A stretch of DNA of 64,000 bases, taken from NCBI GenBank assembly GCA_040752025.1, contig JBFMFR010000015.1:1-64000 (forward strand), in the 5' to 3' direction. Under the pieces are notes generated by a model. That model was not told where the DNA came from. It did not search any database and was given only the letters and a program-made list of their open reading frames with translations. The translations under genes and the position numbers were made by a program. How positions within the stretch are numbered: the first letter of the stretch is position 1; each line of letters starts with the position of its first letter. Of this stretch, positions 33,531 to 42,800 are shown piece after piece. This DNA comes from JBFMFR01 sp040752025 (GTDB taxonomy: Bacteria; Chloroflexota; Anaerolineae; Anaerolineales; UBA4823).

Positions 33531-34340
33531 TTATGGGGCGCGAACTTCGAAGTTGTCGAAGACCCACTGGCCGCTTTGGGCAGCCTGGGGTAGACCAACC
33601 AGCAAACCGATCTCGCCTTCGGGCAGGCGGTTATCCTGTAGTCCGGCGACGAGCTGGTTATTGACAAAGAAATAGAATTGATCAGCTTGCGCCATGACCG
33701 CCAGGCGGTTGGGCTCCTGGAGCGAGATGGCTGATGAGGGGCTCCAGGACCACAGGGTGTGCCATTCTTCTGCATAACGCAGATAGATCGAAAACTGGCC
33801 CTGCTGGTCGATCTGGAAAATGTAATATTGGTCGTCGGGATCTTTGCGGAAAATCAGGCCGAGCTGGCCATCCTCGGGCCCCTCGATCTGCTGGCATTGA
33901 ACGGCGGCGTAGAAATCCGAGACTGTGGCAATATCCGGGACAGACCACCAAACCAGGCCTTGTAAGGATTTAACTTTCCATTGGTACTGTCCATCTTGTA
34001 CTTCCAGGTTACTGGCGCCGTAATCGTTGTCTTGTTCACCGAGCAGCCAGTCGCTGCTGGGCTGTTCGAAATCGTGGAGGGAGACTAGCGGCCAATTACG
34101 GGCGGACTCGAACAGACTCTGGAATGCCTGGGCTGTGGCCGTACTTTGAGCGCTCTCGACCTGGTATGTGGCTTGCAGGGATTGAGCCATCTGGGTAGCC
34201 AGAGCGCGACTGCGCTCGACCTGGGCAGTCTGTGTAGGGGATAATTTGCCGGCGGAAGCGCCACAGGCGTTGAGCAGGAGCGCAAACAGGAGCAAGAGAG
34301 CGAGCTTTTGGGCCGGGCACGAGTGCAGATGAGGGGGCAT
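33531..34340 (-). CDS. Secreted lipoprotein with LamG/DUF1080-like domain
   Basis: A 269-aa lipoprotein with lipobox LLNAC near residue 26 and a shorter Ala/Gln stalk. The C-terminal domain parallels that of the downstream gene: FYAAVQCQQIEGPEDGQLGLIFRKD, NRLAVMAQADQFYFFVNNQLV and WVFDNFEVRAP. GGGAGG precedes the ATG. The tandem pair sits between a DUF3786 gene and a MacB-type transporter in one operon. Ligand unknown. Confidence 0.75.
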   Translation of the reverse strand: MPPHLHSCPAQKLALLLLFALLLNACGASAGKLSPTQTAQVERSRALATQMAQSLQATYQVESAQSTATAQAFQSLFESARNWPLVSLHDFEQPSSDWLLGEQDNDYGASNLEVQDGQYQWKVKSLQGLVWWSVPDIATVSDFYAAVQCQQIEGPEDGQLGLIFRKDPDDQYYIFQIDQQGQFSIYLRYAEEWHTLWSWSPSSAISLQEPNRLAVMAQADQFYFFVNNQLVAGLQDNRLPEGEIGLLVGLPQAAQSGQWVFDNFEVRAP

Positions 34341-34354
34341 AAATTCCTCCCTTT

Positions 34355-35020
34355 CTAAGGAGTTGTTCTGGGGAGAGCCTGGGCAGCGGAGATCAGGCGG
34401 CGAGTGAGGGTGCTGCCCAGGATGGCGTAAGCATCGGTGGGGAGATAGTGGCTGGCGCTGGCATCGAATAACAACTGGAAAGAAGCCGGGAAATCTTCGT
34501 CGCCTTGCCAGAAGGCGACTAATAATGGGGCGCGCGGCAGGGCTTGAAAGGCAAAGGAGGCATCTCCGATGGAGCCGGGCGAGCCGTCCAAGGAACGGGC
34601 AGCCTGGATGAAGCGAGCGGCGTCATTCTGGAAAGTGCGCCCTAACTCCTGGCCGGTGTAGCTCTGGAAAGCCTGGGTGTAGAAACGCCCATCAGGCAAT
34701 TCGGTGAAAGCGATCCAGCGATTGCTGAGAGGACGGCCATCGGCTGTGCTGAAGTAGTAGAGCAGCAGAGCCAGGTGGAAGGAGGCCAACGGCTCGCCGG
34801 TCGAGGGGGAATAGGCTACGAAATCAGGATAATCCAGGCGCACTGGCCGGCCCCATAAATCAAAGTGGAATTCTCCGCGACCGGCCTGAACAGGCTGGTA
34901 ATTCACCGCAGTGCGCTCGGCAAGCTGGAAGGGGTCGGCGTGCACCAGCCCAGAACGCAGCTCATCGATGCGCTGCGCAAAGCGGTCAAGATCGGGTTGG
35001 GATGAGGTAGGTCTCGACAA
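34355..35020 (-). CDS. DUF3786 domain protein
   Basis: A protein of about 221 aa matching the DUF3786 pattern: FDLWGRPVRLDYPDF, LALLLYYFSTADGRPLSNRWIAFTELPDG, ALPRAPLLVAFWQGDEDFP and FDASASHYLPTDAYAILG. DUF3786 domains occur in anaerobes, often near corrinoid or Fe-S proteins; the function is unknown. The start is uncertain: TTG at 35020 has AAAGGA upstream at proper spacing, while the open frame extends 43 codons further without conserved sequence. First gene of the lipoprotein/ABC operon. Confidence 0.7.
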   Translation of the reverse strand: MSRPTSSQPDLDRFAQRIDELRSGLVHADPFQLAERTAVNYQPVQAGRGEFHFDLWGRPVRLDYPDFVAYSPSTGEPLASFHLALLLYYFSTADGRPLSNRWIAFTELPDGRFYTQAFQSYTGQELGRTFQNDAARFIQAARSLDGSPGSIGDASFAFQALPRAPLLVAFWQGDEDFPASFQLLFDASASHYLPTDAYAILGSTLTRRLISAAQALPRTTP

Positions 35021-35274
35021 AGCCTGGTTTCCTTTCAATTTTGTAGGCGATTGGTGCGCCTGGCTTACAAATTCGCCAGTTTGGAATGGCGAAAACCCCA
35101 GTATAATCCTTTTGGATTGCCTGCAGGCCTCTTCCCGCACGCAATGCAATCGCAGGCACCCAGGTCGCGCTCGACCTGTTATACCGAACCCGGCGTTTCT
35201 CCTTTTTTCTCTCTCCCCCCACGTTTGCTTGACGCCGACGGTAAGCAGGCGAGCGCGGCTTAATTATACCCAGC

Positions 35275-35308
35275 AAAAACCCCTCTTCTGAAGGAGAAGA
35301 GGGGTTTT
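35275..35308 (-). terminator. Intrinsic terminator of the S1-domain gene
   Basis: A perfect 14-bp stem (AAAACCCCTCTTCT) with a five-base loop, followed on the minus strand by TTTTTGC. It lies 24 bp after the S1-domain stop. The symmetric A/T ends could also stop transcripts on the plus strand. Confidence 0.92.
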
Positions 35309-35332
35309 AATCAAGGGGAAAAGTCGCCTGGC

Positions 35333-36109
35333 TTATTTACTGCGCACTTTGTTCTGCAAGGTGCGCATCAGGATTTGTTCCAATTCATTGTCTGGACCAG
35401 CGGGTTTTTTCTTGCCTTTGGCAACAGGCTCTTCGCCGTGGAGTTCTTGAGAGCGTTCCATGGCCTCGCGCAAAGCCATTTCCATAGCGGTGGGAACAGG
35501 GGTCTCTTTTACTTCAGGCTCGCTAACGACAGCAGCTTTCTGGAAAGATGCTTCTTTGGGGGCCTTGACCGGTGGTTCTTCCAGGGCTTTCATGCTGAGC
35601 TTGATTTGTTTCTTCTGGCGATTGACAGCCAGTACTTTGACTTCGATTTCATCGCCTTCTTTTACAACCTGACCGGGGTCCTTGATGTAATCGTAGGTCA
35701 TTTCGCTGATATGTACCAGGCCGGGGCGCTCGGCGCCAATCTCTACGAAGGCGCCAAACTTTTCCAAGCGGATCACGCGGCCTTTGATGATCATGTCTTT
35801 GTCGATCTCGCGCCATTCCAGATCGAGGGGTTTGATCATGGTCAGCTCCAGGCGCTGTTTCTTGGGCACCACGCGGCGCACCCAGACATCGACCTGCTGG
35901 CCGGGCTGGACAACGTCTTCAACGCGGTTGACGGGCTTTTCTTGCAGTTGCGAAATATGCACCACGCCTGGAGTGCCCAGGCCGATGTCCACCACAGCAC
36001 CGGCCAGCGTGGTTTTGATCACGGTGCCGGTGAAGCGCATTTTTCGCTTCAGGTCGTTCAGTTCATGCACTTCTGTGCTTTCGGGGGTTGCCAGGGCGTT
36101 TGTTTCCAT
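35333..36109 (-). CDS. S1 RNA-binding domain protein, ribosomal protein S1-like (two S1 domains)
   Basis: A 258-aa protein with two S1 OB folds: residues 25-92 (GTVIKTTLAGAVVDIGLGTPGVVHISQL) and about 106-172 (KGRVIRLEKFGAFVEIGAERPGLVHISEM). A charged, Lys/Glu/Pro-rich C-terminal tail follows. Ribosomal protein S1 normally has four to six repeats, so this is a short S1 homologue that may bind mRNA at the ribosome or act as an RNA-decay cofactor. It has its own perfect promoter and terminator, consistent with abundant monocistronic expression. Confidence 0.85.
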   Translation of the reverse strand: METNALATPESTEVHELNDLKRKMRFTGTVIKTTLAGAVVDIGLGTPGVVHISQLQEKPVNRVEDVVQPGQQVDVWVRRVVPKKQRLELTMIKPLDLEWREIDKDMIIKGRVIRLEKFGAFVEIGAERPGLVHISEMTYDYIKDPGQVVKEGDEIEVKVLAVNRQKKQIKLSMKALEEPPVKAPKEASFQKAAVVSEPEVKETPVPTAMEMALREAMERSQELHGEEPVAKGKKKPAGPDNELEQILMRTLQNKVRSK

Positions 36110-36207
36110 CGGATTATCTCCAAAATAAGATTTATATCCACCGAGACGGCTATAGCCGGGCTGGTGGGGTCTTTCAGATACAGAGTTGGTTTTACTCGCG
36201 ACCTTAG

Positions 36208-36236
36208 ATTATACCTTGCACATAGATAAATGTCAA
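36208..36236 (-). promoter_or_regulatory. Perfect consensus sigma-70 promoter of the S1-domain gene
   Basis: On the minus strand TTGACA, exactly 17 bp, TATAAT. The predicted start near 36201 gives a leader of about 92 nt. Confidence 0.88.
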
Positions 36237-36281
36237 AAGGCAAAGTGAGCAAATTAGAAAATTGTAATGTGTTGGGAGAGG

Positions 36282-36310
36282 AAAACGTCCGGCGCGGAAG
36301 ACGCCGGACG
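36282..36310 (-). terminator. Intrinsic terminator of the ATPase/kinase/bactofilin operon
   Basis: A 9-bp perfect GC stem (CGTCCGGCG) with a seven-base loop followed on the minus strand by TTTTCC, 39 bp after the stop of the bactofilin-like gene. Confidence 0.8.
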
Positions 36311-36348
36311 AGGCTGCGGTTGAAGAACTGCAAAACCCGGTGCAGGTT

Positions 36349-37752
36349 TCAGGAAATTTCTACTCCGGCGAGAGGCGCGGCAGGCAAAGGCGCCTTGGGG
36401 CGGCTCTGCCACCAATTGCGCAGCGCTAACCAGATTGCGCCTGTACCGAACAGGGAAATTAAGAGGCTTACCAGCCAGCCAATCAAGGGGATCCCGCTCA
36501 GGATGACGTAGAGCGGCACACCCAATAACAGCGAATGGATGCGCTGTTCAGGAGATGAGGGGAAAAGTTTTCCCAGGATCAGTTTGCCGCCCAGGCAGGC
36601 AATCACCAGCTTGCTGCCGTAGGTCAAAATCAGGAGAAAAACAGCCATCGCCAGGCCCAAGCCGGAAAAGCCGATGCCGAAAACAGCGCGCGATAGGCCG
36701 CCCAGGCTGACCACCGCAACCAGAATCCCCGCAATGAGAATGACAATCGCCGATAGAAAAGTTCCCAGGAAGCCGCTGATTGTGGCGACCAGGCCCCAAC
36801 CTATGGAAGCAAGCGGGGCTGAGCGAGCCTGATCTATGGTGATGCGGAGAGGCTTAGGAGTCAACCAGAGCGCCAGGCCGCCCAGAATGAACAGAGTAAC
36901 GAGATCCTGAAAGCGTTTCAGGAACCACTGCCCAATCTGTGTGGAGAGGCTGTCTTCTTTCGTCAGGAGGACTTCCTCCTCTACCAGTTCAAAGGCGACC
37001 CCACTCAGGGGTTGGGATTGTACGGCATTATCCTGGTTGAGGGTACTTTTATAGGATAACCGGCCTCCAATTTGAGCTCCTTCGGGGATGTGCAAGCCAG
37101 GGCTGAGGGCGGGTGGGCGGCCAGGTGCATCGAAGAAGGGCAGTGAGAAAAAGGCCCTGGCATCTTCATCAGGGGCATCCACCTCGGCGATCACATCGCG
37201 CCCAACGCTACCGGTGATTTCCAGGGCCGAAACGGAGGCGTGTACATCGCGGGCGGCGCTGCCATGCATCAAAAGTTGATAACCGGTGAACATGATGTCG
37301 CGGAGCGCCTGCCCGCCGGGGGCGATTTCCAGGCTGAAGCCGGCGAAGAAGAGCGTACGCCCGACACGGCCACCTTCTGCAATTTTTATGACGCTGCCCA
37401 CCCCATAGGTGGTACCGCTGACGAGCCCGTTGATCTCAGCGGTCTGGCCTGCAAATACCAGACTGTTGTTGACGGAGCCATTGAGAGTCAGAATGGCGCT
37501 GTTGACGATCAGGTTGCCATTCACAACGCCATTGACAGTGGCGGTAGAGCTGTTGATGAACAGATCGCCATTGACGGTGCCATCGACCACAACGGTCTCG
37601 GCGGAAATGAATAAGTCGTCATCGATGATTTCACCAGCTTCGATGATGCCATCGTTGGTAAACTCCACCGCTCTTGCGGGTGAAGCCAGTGCCAGGGTAA
37701 GTAAGATCACCAGGGTGATGCTGGTGAGAATCGCTGCTTTTCGCCAATTCAT
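36349..37752 (-). CDS. Polymer-forming (bactofilin-like) membrane protein
   Basis: A 467-aa exported protein with an N-terminal signal or anchor (AAILTSITLVILLTLALASPARA). A beta-helix-like repeat region covers about 30-185: successive NGDLFINSSTATVNG, NGNLIVNSAILTLNG and NNSLVFAGQTAEING units resemble bactofilin turns. The C-terminal half has five or six TM helices (from about 280). Bactofilins polymerise into cytoskeletal scaffolds, but here the repeats would be extracytoplasmic. The start before NWRKAAIL has GAAGGGA upstream. It ends the operon with the ATPase-kinase fusion and the sensor ATPase. Confidence 0.75.
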   Translation of the reverse strand: MNWRKAAILTSITLVILLTLALASPARAVEFTNDGIIEAGEIIDDDLFISAETVVVDGTVNGDLFINSSTATVNGVVNGNLIVNSAILTLNGSVNNSLVFAGQTAEINGLVSGTTYGVGSVIKIAEGGRVGRTLFFAGFSLEIAPGGQALRDIMFTGYQLLMHGSAARDVHASVSALEITGSVGRDVIAEVDAPDEDARAFFSLPFFDAPGRPPALSPGLHIPEGAQIGGRLSYKSTLNQDNAVQSQPLSGVAFELVEEEVLLTKEDSLSTQIGQWFLKRFQDLVTLFILGGLALWLTPKPLRITIDQARSAPLASIGWGLVATISGFLGTFLSAIVILIAGILVAVVSLGGLSRAVFGIGFSGLGLAMAVFLLILTYGSKLVIACLGGKLILGKLFPSSPEQRIHSLLLGVPLYVILSGIPLIGWLVSLLISLFGTGAIWLALRNWWQSRPKAPLPAAPLAGVEIS

Positions 37753-37828
37753 GTGTTTGTCCCTTCCCAAGTATGATAATGGCTTTGGGATATTTTTTCC
37801 GTAAACGATGCCAAAAAAATGGTTGCGC

Positions 37829-39793
37829 TTATGCATTTTCTTGCAAAGCCTGGGTTAGTTCTCCAGCGCTATGGAAGCGTTCGGCGGGCTCCTTGTCCAA
37901 AGCGCGCAGGATGGTTTGAGCTACACCTTCGGTTAGATCCGGTTTGATCTGGCGTGGGTCCGGTGGAGGGGTTTGAAGATGGGCGAGCATGACCGCGCCG
38001 GGATTATCAGCGGCGAAAGGCAACTGCCCGGTGAGCATCTGGAAGGCCATGACTCCCAGGGCATAGATATCCGCATGGTGGTCAACATGCCCGGAAGAGC
38101 GAATCTGCTCGGGAGCCATGTAGTCCAACGTGCCCATGAGGATGCCGGTCTGCGTGGCGGCGGTATCGGTGCCCAGGATTTTGGCAATGCCGAAATCGGT
38201 CAGCACGACGCGGAACAGGGACAGCGGGGTGGGGGGCAATGTCTCTGCAGAGTCCGTTTCTCCTTCTGGGGATAGATCCTCGAGCAGGACATTCGAAGGC
38301 TTGATATCACGATGTACCAGACCCTGGTCGTGGGCGTAATCCAGTGCACCGGCCAGTTGTGACAGGATTTCGATGGTCAGGCTCATATCCAGCGGGCTGT
38401 GCTCGCGGATCAGTTTAGCCAGGTCCTGACCGCGGATGTATTCCATAATCATGTAGTAAGTGCCCTCAACATCGCCAAAGTCGAAGACCTGGACGATATT
38501 GGTGTGGCGCAGGGCCGCTACGGCGCGAGCTTCGCGCTCGAAACGCTGGGCAAAGTTGGCCTGGGCGGAGGCGGCTTCATTTGCCAGGCGAGCCGGCAGT
38601 ACCTTGATGGCGACGGTGCGATCCAGGCGCGGGTGGCGACCTTTGTAAACCTCCGACATGCCGCCACGCCCGAGAGGCTCCAATACTTGATAAGGGCCAA
38701 GCTGGCTGCCAGTGAGAGTGCCCGAGCCTCTGGCAGCGGCGATGTTGGGCATGGTTTGAGAGTTAATAAAGTTGGCCCAGGCGCGCGAGGAATAATAATA
38801 GGCGCCGCCTTCTGCGAGCAGCAGGCATTTCTGCACCAGGTCGCGCAGGATGGCGCGCAAGGTTGTGTCGCTGGGAGCGCGAGCGGCAGCCTCGGGCACG
38901 CGGCGCAGGGCATCTTGCTCCAGCAGGGTGAGGTTGTGCCAGTAATACTCGAAGTGGGGATGAAGCTCCTGCATGGTGCGGCGCTCGATCTCGGAAAGGT
39001 CGGGGGCGTGGTCGGATAACAGCGCCTCCTGAGCGTGGAAGCAAGCTACCTGCAGGCCGAGCGGATAACCGCCTACTAAACTGAAAATGAAGTCTTCAAC
39101 CTCGGCAGGGAATGGCGACTCAACGCGTTGGGCGGGCTGGCAAATGATCTGGCGCGCCTCTGCTTCTGGGAGCAAACCGAGATGCATGGGGGCGAAAATG
39201 TTGAAAAAGGGGCTGGAGAGGATTTCTTGAGAACGGCCTGAATAGGTTAGATGGATGAGGGGTTGAGCTGAGGCTGTGATGTAAGCCAGGCGGTAACGGC
39301 CGGCGGCTGAGCGCAGCGAGTTGAAGAAATTAACGTCCAGGCTGGGGTTGGTGCTCAGGCGTTCGAACTCATCCAGGACAAGCACCACACGCAGGTTACG
39401 CTGGTTGAGCTTGCGGATGGCACGCTCGAAGGAAAGACGTGTGGGCTGGTCGATGGCCGACTCCAGGATGGGCTCGGGCGGCAAGCCGCGCTCATCCAGG
39501 GCGGCGGCGATCTCGGCGGCGAAAGTGGCAAAGATTTCCTCGTGCCCGCCTTCGCCTAACACTTCGCAGTCCAGATAGGCGAGCAGGTTTTCTGGCTGCA
39601 TACCCAGGGCGGGCCAGTTTTCAGTGCGCATCAGGTGAAAAAGCAGCGAGGTTTTACCGATCTTACGGGGCCCAACGATCGAAACCGATTGGTTGCCGTT
39701 GAGGAAGGCGATGATCTCGCGCAGCTCGAGTTCTCGCCCGAAAAACATGTCGGGCGAGCGCACAGGGCCGCGGTAGATATAAGGGTTGGTCAT
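37829..39793 (-). CDS. STAND-like P-loop ATPase fused to a Ser/Thr protein kinase
   Basis: A 654-aa fusion with two clear halves. Residues 1-345: ATPase opening NPYIYRGPVRSPDMFFGRE, Walker A GPRKIGKTS (41-49), Walker B LVLDEF (137-142) and a winged-helix-like segment. Residues 367-650: Hanks-type kinase with LGRGGMSEVYKG, Lys397 (AIKVL), catalytic HRD (494-496), DFG (533-535) and GTLDYMAPEQ; all catalytic residues are present. No TM helix. Kinases N-terminally joined to this ATPase class are unusual, since the common order puts the kinase first. The ATPase module matches that of the upstream sensor gene, suggesting oligomerisation between them. GGAGGATTC precedes the ATG. Confidence 0.88.
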   Translation of the reverse strand: MTNPYIYRGPVRSPDMFFGRELELREIIAFLNGNQSVSIVGPRKIGKTSLLFHLMRTENWPALGMQPENLLAYLDCEVLGEGGHEEIFATFAAEIAAALDERGLPPEPILESAIDQPTRLSFERAIRKLNQRNLRVVLVLDEFERLSTNPSLDVNFFNSLRSAAGRYRLAYITASAQPLIHLTYSGRSQEILSSPFFNIFAPMHLGLLPEAEARQIICQPAQRVESPFPAEVEDFIFSLVGGYPLGLQVACFHAQEALLSDHAPDLSEIERRTMQELHPHFEYYWHNLTLLEQDALRRVPEAAARAPSDTTLRAILRDLVQKCLLLAEGGAYYYSSRAWANFINSQTMPNIAAARGSGTLTGSQLGPYQVLEPLGRGGMSEVYKGRHPRLDRTVAIKVLPARLANEAASAQANFAQRFEREARAVAALRHTNIVQVFDFGDVEGTYYMIMEYIRGQDLAKLIREHSPLDMSLTIEILSQLAGALDYAHDQGLVHRDIKPSNVLLEDLSPEGETDSAETLPPTPLSLFRVVLTDFGIAKILGTDTAATQTGILMGTLDYMAPEQIRSSGHVDHHADIYALGVMAFQMLTGQLPFAADNPGAVMLAHLQTPPPDPRQIKPDLTEGVAQTILRALDKEPAERFHSAGELTQALQENA

Positions 39794-39827
39794 CCCAGAA
39801 TCCTCCTACTCGACAGGATTGAATGGG

Positions 39828-42800
39828 TTACGGGCGTGCAGATTGAGCTGAGGCTTCATCCACAACCCGGCTGAGTGATTTGTATTTTTCGACCCAAAGC
39901 CCAAGCAGGCCAAGCTTCCAGCGATACAGGTCGCCATGTGCAGCTTGATCTCCAGGTGTTTCGTGCTCAAGGCCAGATTGCAAGATATCGCGCAACATGA
40001 GCTGGTGCAGGGCAGCCTGTATGGCCTGGCGCTCGATGGTAATGCCGCGCTCTTCGAAGAAGTCGATCAATTGTGCGGATGTTGTCTGCCCGGTGAGTGG
40101 AATGACCCGACTGAGGGCGGTCAGCACCAGGCGTTCGGAACTGGATGCTTCGGTCCAGAGGTAGACGAAGTGCGCTTCGCCGGAAGCGAGGATCTCATCC
40201 AGGGCGGCATTGACATCGGCGATGGTGACGTAGTTGCGCTGAGTTTTGTTGTGATGGTTGACCAGGCTGTGACAGAGCAATTGCAGGAAATAAGGGTGGC
40301 CGGCGGTGACACGCCAGATTTTATCCAGGGCAAGATCATCGTAACGCATACCGTAGCTGGCGACTGGCTCCTGGATCAAGCGCAGAGCCTCCTCGCTCTC
40401 CAGGAAAGCAATATGCTGATACAGGCTGATATTGAACAGGATGTTCCAGTAGTCGGCAGCAAGTTGTTCCAGGCGATGGGTGCCACAGAAGATCACGCTC
40501 AGGTTGGGCGTATGCTGGATCAAGTGGCGTAAAAAGCCAAAGATGCTAGATTCGAGGTTGCCACGCTGGACAGCCGTTTCAAGTTCTTCGAATTCATCGA
40601 ACATGATCAGCAGGTGGCGTTCACCGATTAAATGGCGCACTTTCACCAGGAACTCGCGTTCGAACACTGCTGATGGGCTGGCCTGGAAGTCGTTTAGCTC
40701 AGGGATCTTGATCTCGAAAGCGCGATCTTCCAGTGCAAAAGCAATCTCGGTCGCCAGGGTGAGGAAGAAGTTGGGCATACCAGGATCCAGCCCCAGGGTC
40801 TGACCATCCAGGTAAACGGGGAGTGTATCATCGCTCAGACGTTGGGGTAACTGCTTGAGCAGGGATGTTTTGCCAGTACGGCGCTGGCCGATCAAGACCA
40901 GGTTGTTGCGGTGGGATGCGCTCAAGTTGGCCTGGATGAATTTGACTACATCTTCGCGACCGAAGAACAAGGGGGAACCAGTTTGGAGAGGTGTGCCTAC
41001 TACATACGGGTTTGGGATGAATTGGAATTCGCCACCGGTTACCATGAGATGGACAACATCGGCGAAGTTTTCTACCTGGTCGGGGCCGCGCGGGTCGGTG
41101 TAATAGATGATGAAACGAGCGCGGAAATGGTCACCACTTAGCGAGAGGCGCGGGCGGACGCGCAACTGCACCTGGGCTTCCTCACCGGGAGCCAATCGTT
41201 CGACCAGGGCAGTTTCATCTACGAGAGTGTACTCGGGCGCAGGGGCTAAAGTCACCCGGATGTGCAAGGCAACGCCGCGCCCCATGTTGCGCAGGCTGAG
41301 CACCAGGGAGATTACATCGCCTTGCCAGGTGTTGCGGGTAAGCAACTGGCAAACGATGCGGGCGCTGGTCTGCAATTCGCTCATGGCATTGGTGACGATG
41401 GACAACCAGCTTTGAGTGATATTTTCGATGATCGGGCGATCGGCGCTGCCTAATTCTGTGCGGGCGATGTGATCGACGTGGCGTAGGGCGTTCACGGCGC
41501 TGGCCAGATAAGCCAATTTATCCTGGGCATTATCGACGCGTTCGTAGGCATACAGGGCATCGGTGACAGCTCTCAGTTCGCGCAATGAGTCGGCCAGTTG
41601 GCTGAGGAAGCCAGCCGGCGGTAGTGGATCGTAGGCAACGCCGGTCTCATCCCAGGCATCGATACCCAGGCCCTGTGTGTCCATGATTTGCGAGGTGGAG
41701 TTGGCATCGTAGGCATCCAGGCAGACCTGGTAGATTACCAGAGTCTGGTCGATAACCAGGGAATCGTTTTGTTCTGCCAGGGTGCCCAGGGCGCTGATGA
41801 GCGTACGCAAGCCAACCAGGAAAAGCTCTGGGGTAAACTGGCTATCGTACAGGTAATTGTAGCCCTCTGCCAGCATGGCGATGGGACCGGCATTCAAACT
41901 CTGCAACATTTTGGGCAGATTGCCGATCAGGCTGGCGCACTCGGGCTCTTTGCTGGCTTTTTGAGCCAACTGGTGGATTTCGATCAGCGCGGATTCGGGC
42001 TTACCGATGATCGATTGGGCGAGGGCCTCGGCGCGACCGATGGGCGAGCTGCGGTAGGCTTCCAGGTGTTGCTCGGCTGCCATGCGCCGCTGAACTTCGG
42101 CCTGATTTTTTTGGATGAGACGGGCAACGTAGATGGCTGTGCCAGCCTGGTCGGCCAGGCTGAGCAGCAGGGCCTGGTCTTCACGACTGAAATGCAGCCC
42201 TGAGCACATCGGTCCGAGGGTGAGCACGCCAAGCAAGGCGGATTTGGATGCCTGTGATTCGGGCTGGGGTGCGATCAGGGGCACGAGCATGGGGAAGTCG
42301 GTATCCTTGGGCTGAGAAACTACCAGGCCGGATTGCAGGCGCTCAAGCTGTTCCTTATCTGGCTGCCATTGGGCTAATTGTTCTCTGGGCAGGTTGCGAG
42401 ATTTGCTCAGGCTGAAGAGCCTGTCGTCCCCTTGAAGAAAAACGGCCCCGTACTCGATGGCAAGCAACTCTGTGGTGCGATCGACCAGGGTGAGCAAGAG
42501 TTCATCGAGGTCGATGATGGTGCGCACTTCGCGAGCAAAGCCGGTGAAAGCCTGGCGGAAGTTGACTGTGGCGCGGAAGAAGCGGCGATCGACAACGCCC
42601 TGTATCCAACGATAGAGGGGTTGAAAGAGAACGAAAATGACGAGGGTGGAGATGGTGATGAAGATGGTGGACTGGTTGCCAGTGAGCTTCGTAAAGATGA
42701 ACTGCAGGGCGATGACATCGATCAAATAGCCCAGGCCGATCACGGCGGTGAGGATGCCGTAAACCAGGGTACGGTTGATCAGGAAATCTACGTCCCACAG

